Notes under the pieces: generated by a model
Told to the model about the DNA's origin: nothing
Seen by the model: only the letters and a program-made list of their open reading frames with translations
The model's database searches: none
Program-made: the position numbers and the translations under genes
Source of the DNA: Acanthacorydalis orientalis
Taxonomy: Eukaryota > Arthropoda > Insecta > Megaloptera > Corydalidae
Direction of reading: 5' to 3'
Length of the DNA: 64,000 nucleotides
NCBI GenBank assembly: GCA_034766995.1
Contig: CM068325.1
Location: 8,260,116-8,324,115 of the forward strand
Shown: in pieces, positions 32,397 through 41,416 of the stretch
How positions within the stretch are numbered: the stretch's first letter is position 1
How the letters are laid out: the number at the start of each line of letters is the position of its first letter

Positions 32397-32813
32397 GTGA
32401 AGACGCTGACTCGACTTGCATAACATAGCAGAATATTACCAATTGCATCTTGCATCATCCATTGTTCATTGAATAGAGTTTAAAGTATTTTAATATTATT
32501 CGTGTATTTTGTTACGACTCGATCCTCTGATAGGATGAAAACAGTACAAGACCATATGAAAATAATCGGATACGGAGGAAAGACCCTCTGAGATAGCGCT
32601 GTATCAGTAGAGAAACAAACCAGAGCGACACTACAGATTCTTAGATCGACGTCGAGCGGCTCTTGATTCGCCAGCCGGCGGACAGATTTGGTTTCCGGAA
32701 CGGGAGGTGTACGTCGTAATCGGGGAATCGCGAACTACGTTACATCTTGCAGTTGTTAGTCGACATCTCAGTCTGAAAAGTTTCGAGATACGTTGAAAAC
32801 GTGCCGATCTTAA
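32397..32813. repeat. Arm segment, inverted copy of 10,912-11,329
   Basis: Near-identical over ~400 bp to the left-arm block (CTCTGATAGG, AGACCCTCTGAGATAGCGCTG). Non-coding. Confidence 0.6.
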
Positions 32814-33759
32814 GGTAAGAGCTCATTTTAAGAACTCGAGTGAAAACGCACTTTAAAAATTCAGAATTGTTGCTAAATTGATTTTAAGTCGGGGCAGCAA
32901 GGATTTTGCAATAAATAATATGAAAAAACAGTCAAAAGAGTGACCGACTGACAGAATGAACGAACTGTATAAAATGGTCTTTTTTAATCTTGAAAAAGGT
33001 CCTTTTTTATCGTAAAAAACGCGTTTTCATTGAACATTTATCGATAAAAGCACTGAATGATCACTTGCATAATACATTTTTCTACATTTAAAGGCGAAAA
33101 AGTTCGCGTGAAAAATTTAATGAAACCGGGCATTCGCTTGACTCCCTGTTATTTATCTGCGCGGCGCGGCCATTTGCTTACGCATCCGTCGTGGCGCGGT
33201 CATATGCATGTAAATTAGTGACGGTTTTAAAGTCCGATTTCGACTAGTCAGTGTTATATTCTGATTTATAGAATTAAAATTAGACTACCTTCACCCTTTT
33301 TTGTCCCGGCCAAGCGCAGGTATACAGCCCTGAGTGCAAATAGTTTGTGATAATAATTATTTATAAAAGCGTCACTTGTTCACACGCATATGAACGCGCC
33401 ATAATGGATGCGCGGCGCGAAATAGTGATGGGCGAATCACGCGAATATCTAGTTTCATTAGGTTTCTTACGCGACTTTTCAGCTTTTAAATGTAGAAAAA
33501 TGTATTATGCAAGTGATTATTCGGTGCTCTCGCCGGTAATTGTTCAATGGAAAATCGTTTGAGATAAAAAAAGACTCTTTTTGCATTTTGTACCTTCTGT
33601 CAGTCGGTCACTTTTCTTACTGTTTTTTCGTATTATTTATTGCGAAAGTCTTTCTCTTCCGACCTAAAATCACGTTTTACAATGTAATCGATCGATTTAG
33701 CAAGAAATTTGAATTTTTTAAAGTGCGTTTCCACAAAGGTCCTTCCACTGAACTATTAC
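32814..33759. mobile_element. Foldback element, right-arm copy
   Basis: Inverted counterpart of 9,963-10,911 with the same internal CGCAGGTATACAGCCCTG centre (about 33,313-33,330). The two ~450 bp halves are again inverse to each other. It interrupts the Harbinger remnant at the same position as in the left arm, so the insertion predates the arm duplication. Confidence 0.8.
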
Positions 33760-34480
33760 AGATTCTAATTGAAAATAACCTACTGCGCTGAATCCCACGC
33801 GATGATTGAATTCAGAGCTCTCGGAAGAGCTTCCAGCGGCAAGAAATCTAAAAATAAGATATTCGATTTAAAAAGTTTCGTGAACGGCAGAAAAAAGTGG
33901 AGACGCCGCACGGCGAGTGTCGCATTTCACAGCCACCTGAAGTTCGAGAGGGGAATGTATTTTCGATACCGTCTTCACGTACTCGAAAAACGACGACGGA
34001 CATCGAGAACGTAGAAAGTTCGTCGACGGCTCTACGTTCCGCTTCGCACTCTACTTCCGAGAGCAAAGTACGCCGTACGGTTGTGGCGTCGTGAGAAAAT
34101 AATAAATAAGTAAATCGAGATAGTTGTTTCGTGTTAAACTTACCTTGAACACGGGGCGAGTTCTTCTTCCGTACCGACGGCGTCTCGCTGTCGTGTGTCT
34201 CGGATCTTGTATCGTCTTCGATAAAGCGCCGCAGGTACTCGAATTTTTCTTTCGACGTGCCGAAGTACATCTCGTACCGATCGGGGTGCTTTTGAAGCTC
34301 CTCTACGAGACGATGGAACTCGGCCTTTCCTTCCCTTTATAAATTTAGCTCACGAACCCGGATTTTTTTCTTACGAATTCGATCATGAGCTCTCACGGTA
34401 CAGACGCTTGTTATTTCTCCATCGAACTCGGATGAACTGCTCGTTTCGCTCTCCGTTATAATTTCGATAATAAAATCGGC
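33760..34480 (-). pseudogene. PIF/Harbinger transposase remnant, right arm
   Basis: Minus strand: a Ser/Glu-rich start (AADFIIEIITESETSSSSEF) leads to RKKKIRVRELNL and a stop, then EFHRLVEELQKHPDRYEMYF, GTSKEKFEYLRRFIEDD and a CAAGGTAAGT donor (about 34,146). The second-exon trace near 33,860-33,770 matches the left arm up to the foldback element. The N-terminal layout (charged leader, basic W/R-x-R motif, helix run ending in FEYL) is that of HARBI1-type transposases. The catalytic domain is absent. Confidence 0.6.
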
Positions 34481-34554
34481 GGCGTCCGGCCGTACGATAG
34501 TGGTGCGCAAACAAATCGCCGGTCGTGTGCACGGGGCTTTACGTGATAGTGTCG

Positions 34555-34850
34555 ATAGCGTATTACGACGATACGGTAGTGTGCGACGATCGGCGGTCAC
34601 AGACGTCGAGCGTAGCGTCCGACGGTCTACACCGTCGTCGACCGCGACGGGAGCGGAGCAACGTCGGACGAGGCCGTGAGCGAACGCGTCTCCCGGAACG
34701 CCGTACCGCGAGCTGAACCGACAGGAGCGACCTATTCGGACAGCGCGTGGATCCCGGCGGCGGCGAGCTTGGACGACGAAGAGATCTTGGCGGCGAGGTC
34801 GAACGACGAGGAGATCCAGGAATCGACATCGGATCGCACGTACGTCCTCT
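34555..34850. repeat. GC-rich arm segment, inverted copy of 8,241-8,510
   Basis: Same sequence as the left arm in inverse order. An acidic plus-strand frame (34,676-34,888, with SLDDEEILAARSNDEEIQES) is open here but not in the left copy. I see no domain in it. Confidence 0.5.
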
Positions 34851-34852
34851 CG

Positions 34853-35460
34853 GATGACCGTGAATATAGACAAGGGGTTGTTTTTTAACGTAGAGTGTCT
34901 GAAATAGGTTGAAAAAATTCCTACGTCCACTCGGATGACCGTGAATATAGATACAGGGATGTTTCTTAACGTAGAGTGTCTGAACTATGTTGAAAAAATT
35001 CCTACGTCCTCTCGGATGACCATGAATATAGACAAGGGGTTGTTTCTTAACGTAGAGTGTCTGAACTATGTTGAAAAAACTCATACGTCCTCTCGGATGA
35101 TCATGAATATAGACAAGGGGTTGTTTCTTAACGTAGAGTGTCTGAACTAGGTTGAAAAAATTCCTACGTCCTCTCGGATGACCATGAATATAGATAAGGG
35201 GTTGTTTCTTAACGTAGAGTGTCTGAACTATGTTGAAAAAACTCCTACGTCCTCTCGGATGACCGTGAATGTATATACACGGTTGTATCTTAACGAAGAT
35301 TGTTTGAACTATGTTCAAAAGGTACCTACGGATGACCATTAATATAGATAAGGGATTGTATCTTAACATAGATTGTTTGAACTATGTCGAAAAAATTCCT
35401 ACGTCCTCTCGGATGACCGTGAATATATAGATAGGAGGTTGTATCTTAACGTAGATTGTT
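34853..35460. repeat. 81 bp minisatellite, about eight copies (right arm)
   Basis: Core GATGACCGTGAATATAGA recurs every ~80-81 bp (near 34,853, 34,933, 35,016, 35,096, 35,176, 35,257, 35,330 and 35,413; the 35,330 unit is shorter). On the minus strand several units keep one frame, each giving YIHGHPRGRRNFFN then QTLYVKKQP (27 residues per unit), because 81 is divisible by three. The open frame probably reflects unit length and not selection, as the left copies lose it. Confidence 0.9.
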
Positions 35461-35464
35461 TGTA

Positions 35465-36180
35465 CTATGTCGAGCGAGGTCGGGTCTGTTTATCATTTTT
35501 TTGAGATATTCGCCTGTTCTCTGTGATGCTCCTCGCTTTTGTTCTGTGACTTAAGGTTACGCCACGAAATAAAACCAGGTCGAGGATATAAAATAAATTA
35601 AGCGTTAACTTTATTACAATAATAATCGACTCGAACATCAAAAAATGGACTATATAAAAATTGCAAACGACTCGGACGTCAAAGAATAGAGTATATAAAA
35701 ATTACATAATGAACGGACATGCACGAAAAGAGTACGCGAGCTTCTAATCATTTGAAAACTCGACCGTCGGCAACGCGATCCGAACGGCACGGCCTCACTC
35801 TTCCTCGTCGGTCGGGGTGATTTTCAGTCGGTGCGAACGGTCCACGGCGAGAACCGAAGAGCGTCGGCTTCTATGACTCGTGTCATCGCTCATGCTTTAC
35901 AGTCTTATGTTTTTACATAATAAAAAAAGGAAATGAAAACACATATATTTACGGAACGGCTTTGTTTTTCGATCGAAAGAGAACTTCCCGGACGTTTACG
36001 GAGTTTAACGTCGGCCGGAGCGGATGTACTTCGGGAATCTCCTGCTCGGCCATAGAATAGACTATAGACGTCGAAAAATAGACTATAGAAATTACGAACG
36101 ACTCGAACATCGAAAAATAGAGTATATAAAAATTACATAACGAACGGACATGCACGAAAAGACTACGCGAGCTTCGAAGA
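35465..36180. repeat. Arm segment and one to two ~390 bp tandem units
   Basis: 35,465-35,630 is the inverse of 7,481-7,654. 35,631-36,180 holds one full and one partial unit of the array expanded at 5,501-7,480, recognisable by CTCCTGCTCGGC and ATTACATAACGAACGGACATGCACG. The right arm thus has fewer units than the left. Confidence 0.75.
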
Positions 36181-36398
36181 TTCAGAAGTGTTATTGTGTC
36201 ACGAAATGTCTGCAGAAACAGATACATATGAGAACGTGTCGACACTCGTCGAGATAAGAACCGTATGTGTCGTGCGTGATATGCATACAGTGACTGTAGT
36301 GTGCATCGATACCACCGAAACCAGTGAAAAAGTAGCTCTCACGTACGGTCTTATCACGTAATTGTACGTGACGTGTCAGTAGTGTGCACGGGGCTTCA
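36181..36398. other. Unassigned spacer
   Basis: Right-arm sequence with no recognised counterpart or gene. Confidence 0.3.
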
Positions 36399-36540
36399 GA
36401 CCTCGTGCACGTACACGAGCTCGAGGTCCACTTCCGGAGCCACGCCGGCGAACGGAAGCACAGGTGTGAGGTCTGCGAGAAGTTCTCCTACACGCGGGCG
36501 TAACCGAGGAAGCATGCGCCGTCGCACGAGAAGCGAGATC
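36399..36540 (+). pseudogene. C2H2 zinc-finger fragment with internal stop
   Basis: One frame reads HELEVHFRSHAGERKHRCEV, then CEKFSYTRA, TAA at about 36,510, PRKHAPSHEKRDR. This is the end of one finger, a HAGERKH linker (canonical HTGEKPY type), and one complete C-X2-C-X12-H-X3-H finger apart from the stop. It lies between arm repeats and has no left-arm counterpart. Probably a scrap of a zinc-finger gene. Confidence 0.6.
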
Positions 36541-37129
36541 GTTCGGTCTCGGATCGTATTTGGATCGTTGTTCGTCCGTCGATAAATATTCTACGTTCCG
36601 AGCCGGTACCGTTCGGTTCGGTTTTGTTTTTCAGCTCCGTTACGGTCCGACCCGATCGAGATCGTCGATCGATTCGGGACACGCTACGTACTCGGATTTA
36701 AATGAAAACTCGATACTCGGTGAAACGATAATCGTGCGGTCCTTCACGACACGATATTCGAGGCGGATCTATATCCGAAACGGATCGAAGGCGTTTCGGT
36801 AGATACCGATCCGATACCGGATACGTGCGGTTACGACGAAGATATATCGAACACGCGCTGTCGAAACGAGAGACGGTCTTCGACTTCCTTCCGAACGGCA
36901 CGAGTTCTCGATCTCTCGATACGTTCGATCTTTTTCACTGTAAAACGCCTGTTAAATTAAATTCAGAAATAAATACATTTTTTTTTCTAAATCGATAGCT
37001 TTGTTCATTTTTTATACCTTCTCAAAATGTGCCAGAACTTCATGGCCCATACTGTATATACGTATGCACCGGATCAAAAAAGTTTCCATACGACTAGCTG
37101 TGACAAAGATTTCCGCTCGTTTTATTATG
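36541..37129. other. Unassigned spacer
   Basis: CpG-rich at first (to ~36,930), then AT-rich. No gene recognised. Confidence 0.3.
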
Positions 37130-37311
37130 AAACGTTTAAATTTTTAATTCCTAATTAATTATTAATTCCTATCACTATATATCGATTTCATCTGTGCGTG
37201 TAACCAAATACGGTAATCGATATATTAGAATCGGGCATTAACCATAAATTTATAACCTTAAAAAATATACCAAACATTTCGTTCTTACATTATATCGAGT
37301 TTAGTTAATTA
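37130..37311. repeat. Arm repeat, inverted copy of 5,300-5,480
   Basis: Contains ATCGATTTCATCTGTGCGTG and CCTTAAAAAATATACCAAAC, the inverse of left-arm words. It ends at the foldback element. Confidence 0.55.
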
Positions 37312-38313
37312 GGTAATAGTTCAGTTAAAGGACTTTAGTGAAAACGCACTTTCAAAATTCAAATTTCTTGCTAAATCGATTAATTACAATGTAAAACGTG
37401 ATTTAAAGTCAGGAAAGTAGCACTTTTTCAATAATATGAAAAAAATGTAAAAAAAGTGTCTCAGTGGACAGATGGTACAAACTGCAATTTATCACCAAAA
37501 AGGCCTTTTTTTATCTCAAAAAAGGCTTGTACATTAAACAATTACCGGTAAAAGCACCAAATAATCACTTGTATAATACATTTTGGTACATTTCAAAGCG
37601 AAAAAGTTCGCGTAACAAACTTAATGAAAGTAGATGTTTGCGTGATTCGCTATGTCATTTCGTGCGGCGCATCCGTTATGGCGCGTTCATATGCTGTAAA
37701 CAAGTGACGTTTTTATAGGAAGGGGTGTGGAAGGAGGTCTATTTTTAATTGTATACGGGTGAGGGTGTGGTGAAGGTCAGGGTGAGGTGAGAGTGACGAT
37801 GGAGGAAAGTGTTGGGAAGGAGGCCTATTTTTAATGTTATATATTACGATAAATATTGACTACTTAAAACGTTCACTTTAATAGCGTCACTAAATTACAT
37901 GCATACAAACGCACTACAACGGATGCGTATGCATATGGCTGCGCCGCGCAGAATGGAAACAGCGCGAGTCACGCCAATGTCTACTTTCATTATTTTTTTA
38001 CGCGCAGTTTTTTTGTTTTAAAACGTAACAAAATATATTGCGCAAGTGGTTATTTACTGCTTATACCACTAATTGTTTAGTGAAAATCCGTTTTTTGAGA
38101 TAGAAAAGCCCCTTTTTGAGAAAAAAAAGACATATTTTGCAGTTCGTACCATCCGTCAGTGAGACACTTTTTTACATTTTTTTCATATTATTTATTGCAA
38201 AAGTCTTGCTCCCCGACTTTAAATCACGTTTTACATTATAATTAATCAATTTAGCAAAAAATGTGAATTTTTTAAGTGCGTTTTCACTAAAGTCCTTAAA
38301 CTGAACCATTACC
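37312..38313. mobile_element. Foldback element, third copy
   Basis: GGTAATAGTTCAGTTAAAGG at the left end and its inverse CTTAAACTGAACCATTACC at the right, with ~450 bp inverted halves and a central G-rich stretch (GGTGAGGGTGTGG). It is the most diverged of the three copies. Flanking TA on both sides (37,310-37,311 and 38,314-38,315) hints at TA target choice. This copy has no left-arm partner, so it inserted separately. Confidence 0.8.
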
Positions 38314-38357
38314 TATATAAATTTGGAGACTTATCGCCGGGCGATTAGTCCCCTAAT

Positions 38358-38646
38358 TGTTATTAGCGCGAGGATGAGGATCGTGGGAGTGCAGGTTCTT
38401 AGTAAACGAAATGTTGATATACAAAAATGCTTTATTGTTAAAACGCACACAAGACTCTAGAAACGACACGTGTGGCGGATTCCTATCTGGCCGAGCCGAG
38501 AGCGAGACGCGTGCTGCTCGTTAAGCGTGCTAGACGGAACTGGCCTTCTCGACGCCCCGCTTCCTATCGCGTAGATGGCGCGTGGTATCAGCGCCTGTTT
38601 ACGCCGCCCTCTAGCGACGCTCGCAGGTGGCGGCGAAGCCCCTACA
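38358..38646 (-). mobile_element. Solo-LTR-like sequence
   Basis: On the minus strand it begins TGTAGGGGCTTCGCCGCC, carries CAATAAAGCA about three quarters along, and ends CGCTAATAACA, fitting an LTR with TG...CA ends and a polyadenylation signal. No internal region follows and no target duplication is evident. Confidence 0.5.
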
Positions 38647-38679
38647 TATATATACACACATATATATCGATGATTAATG

Positions 38680-39240
38680 ACATATGAGTTCAATTTAAAT
38701 CATCTATAATAAGAATATTCTCAATAGAATGTCAACAACTTTAAATTTATCATATTTAGAATCTAAACGCTAATCGAAATTCAAAAGCGGTGTTATTTAA
38801 CGCACTTATTGGATATTCGGACACCTTCCTCGTGTACTTTAGTTAAATACTTACCGGTTTAATTTAAATCATCTTCGACAAGAATAATCCTAAACGATAT
38901 GTCTCCGTTTCGTATGCGTCGTAGTTAGAACTCGAAATACTAATTCGTATTAAAAGTCGATGATATCGTACGTATTTGTTGAATATTCGGACCCGGCCTT
39001 TGTGTATCTTGAAGTTAAATGACTCGCAGTTTAATTTAAATCGTCTACGATAACTTTATTCTTAAACGATATGTTTCGGTTACGAGTGCATCAGAGTTAG
39101 AACTCGAAATGCCAATTCGAATTAAAAACAGATGATATCGTATGTATTTGTTAAATATTCGAACCCCTATTCTTGTAAATAATAATGTTTGACGACGTAC
39201 CAGTTCGAATTAAATCATCTGTAATAAGAATATTCTTAAC
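38680..39240 (-). repeat. Three diverged ~180 bp copies of the NLR gene's 3' end
   Basis: Minus strand, units near 38,868-38,690, 39,050-38,869 and 39,230-39,051. The first matches the left pseudogene end at 4,290-4,440, with TRKVSEYPISALNN and FEFRLAFRF before a stop. The others keep GAATATTC.AAC, GATATCGT.CGTA and TTAATTTAAATC words. In the right arm they are cut off from the NLR gene by the copia remnant. Confidence 0.55.
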
Positions 39241-39399
39241 GTGCTGAAATATGCGCAGGTTGTCGAGTTATATTTACTAGGATTGCTAACTAATCACAAG
39301 TAGAATATTTCAAACAAATAAAACGATAAAAGACAGATCCGTTATTATGACTGTGACGACGACGAGAGTGAACGGTTAGAGTCTAAGAGAGAGAGAGAG
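39241..39399. other. Spacer with (GA)n
   Basis: Unassigned, ending in a short GAGAGA run at 39,388-39,403. Confidence 0.4.
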
Positions 39400-41214
39400 A
39401 GAGAGTATACACGTGGTTCTCGGGGTATCGTGGTTTCATGGTTCGTCTCGTCGATCTACGAGACGTATCGGTGTACGGTTGCTTTGTCGACCCTTCGGCT
39501 TTCTCTTCTTCGTTTCTTCTCGTTCTTTATCGTCGTGTCCACGTTCTTTTTCGTCCTCTTCTTCTGTTCGGTATTCTTCATTTATCTCTCCTGGTTCCTC
39601 TCGATTTACCGATCGTTCGCCGCCGAGGTTCTCGATAGTGAATTTCGTTTCTTCGAAAACCGAGTCTCGTCCGAAAATTACTTTTCGATCGTTAGGGCTC
39701 GGACGGTGTCCTATAAAACAGCGTACGAACAATCTACAGTCGAATTTTCCAGGTATCGGTTCTTTCGGAAGTCGTGAGCGTGCGACACACACGAATACTT
39801 TCGGTCCTGCGAGGTTCGGTTTTTCGTCGAACCGAACAGCCGCTCGGACTTTACGATTCAAGGACGACGCGGGACTTCGATCGACCGGATACGCGGCCAC
39901 GAGGACCGCTTCTGGTCGAAACGTTTTTTCGAGCTCGCCGTCGAGTAACGTGCATCGGGCTCGTTCTAAAACGGGTCCGTTCGTCTTTTCGGCGACGCCG
40001 TTCCGCCTGAGCGTATACCGGACGGTGAATTCGAACCGGATCCGTTCGTCTCCGAAGCTCCACTTTGCCTGTTTCCAAACGTACTCTCTACCGACGTCGC
40101 ATCTGAAACAACTCGAATCAGAGTTGAAACGCGCGAAACGAGCATCGAAGATGCTCGTCAGTCGAACTTGTCCTGTTTTTCGGTCTCGAAGCGGTGCTCC
40201 GGTCTTGGCGACTTCGATTCGTACAGGAACCTCGAGTTCCTTTTCGTTACCGAGCCGATCGCGACCGCCGATCGGACGCACTGTCGCTCCGGAATCGAGA
40301 AGCCGTTCGATCGTGGCCGAAAAACGATAACGATTCGAATCGGCCTCGTCGTTAGAACCCGATACCGCGTTCGCGCTATGCGGATTTTTATTTCCGACAT
40401 CTCGAATTCCGCCTCGGCGTTCTGCCGGTCTGCGTCCGATTCTTCCACAGTAATCACGTTCAAACGGGAATCCGGATTCGTCGTTTCCTCTATTCTTCGA
40501 GTTTCGCTGCGGCGCGTCCGACTTCTTCCGTCTCCGTTGCGACGTGAATGCCGTCGATGGAGGCGATTCTTCCTCGCTCGTTTTTCTTGTGTCGTTCTTC
40601 TTAGATTCTTCGTCCGGAAGTCGATTATCGACGAAACCGACGTTCGGTTTATCCCGAGCGAAAGTTTCGACGGCCGTGACTGCGCCGTCGTACTCGGACG
40701 GCACGGCGAGACGAAGACGACGAACTATGTCGACTTCTTGTGAGCTCGCTCCGGTCGACTTCGAATCTCGAATCGATTTATCGAATTTTAGAAAACGACC
40801 GGCGAGCGACTCGTTTTTCGATTATATTTCATACCGAGCGACGACTTACGCGAAACGAGCCGGTCCTTTTCTTTCGAACGTTCCGCACGGAGCTTTCCGC
40901 GAGTCGAAAGCCGTGTCTCTATCGTCGGCGCTTTCCGGGTGACCGTCGGCGATCCTTCGAGTCGTCTGCGTCTCCGATTTACGGCGATCGGTAGCTCTTT
41001 CCTCTTTCTCTCCGGCGACGTATCCGTATCTAACGACGTTGCCGTTCCACGACACGAGGTTTCGACGAACCGGAGCTGGTCCGACTCGTTTGGTGAAGTT
41101 TCGATACGAAACTTCCGGTCGTCGACGTTTGTTCCGTCGTAAAGCGGAATTCGATGTTTTTCTATTTCCTTGGACGTTTTCGAGTTTCGAGGTTAACGCC
41201 GCGTGTTTATTATT
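39400..41214 (-). pseudogene. Degenerate copia-type gag-pol fragment
   Basis: Minus strand. The Gag end (40,800-40,600) reads KFDKSIRDSKSTGAS, VPSEYDGAVTAVETF and NRLPDEE. A damaged zinc knuckle follows (DYCGRIGRRPAE). The protease is recognisable as LLDSGATVRPIG (about 40,300). Integrase C-terminal traces are AVLVAAYPVDRSPASSLN, DEKPNLAGPKVFVCVA, KFDCRLFVRCFIG and FGRDSVFEETKF (to ~39,600). The frame then runs into charged low-complexity sequence. 422 codons stay open although key residues are lost, because CpG-rich composition removes stop codons. It is unrelated in age to the intact copia at 24,092 and is inserted in the NLR gene's 3' region (junction about 41,215). Confidence 0.7.
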
Positions 41215-41416
41215 TATGAACTTTTCTTTCTACTAGGGTTTTCTTAACTCGGCTCGTAACCCGTGTATTCATCTTCGTTCTTCATCGTCGTCTTCGAGGC
41301 GTGTCTTCATCTTCGTTACGAGTTTCGATCGAATCGCTTTTAGAAACCGGCGACCGTGTGATTTCGATCACGCTTTCGTCCTCGTCGTACCGGATAACGC
41401 AACGAAGCTCGTTTCT
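41215..41416 (-). other. Vestigial 3' continuation of the NLR gene
   Basis: After the stop at 41,417 the ankyrin-like frame continues (RNELRCVIRYDEDES, VSKSDSIETRNEDED) and aligns with 4,110-4,300 of the left copy. The stop codon is shared by both copies, so the stop predates duplication and this is now 3' UTR or decayed coding sequence. It is cut by the copia remnant. Confidence 0.6.

Noticed and set aside
10394..33334. CAGGGCTG...CAGCCCTG as termini of a single 23-kb hAT-like element
   Set aside because: The two words are the centres of the two foldback copies and are paired only because the arms are inverted; no transposase of that type lies between them.
34676..34888. Acidic plus-strand frame in the GC-rich arm segment as a gene
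   Set aside because: Not open in the left-arm copy and runs into the minisatellite; no recognisable domain.
39413..40330. 305-codon plus-strand frame opposite the copia remnant
   Set aside because: Serine/arginine-rich shadow of the minus-strand gag-pol trace; no domain.
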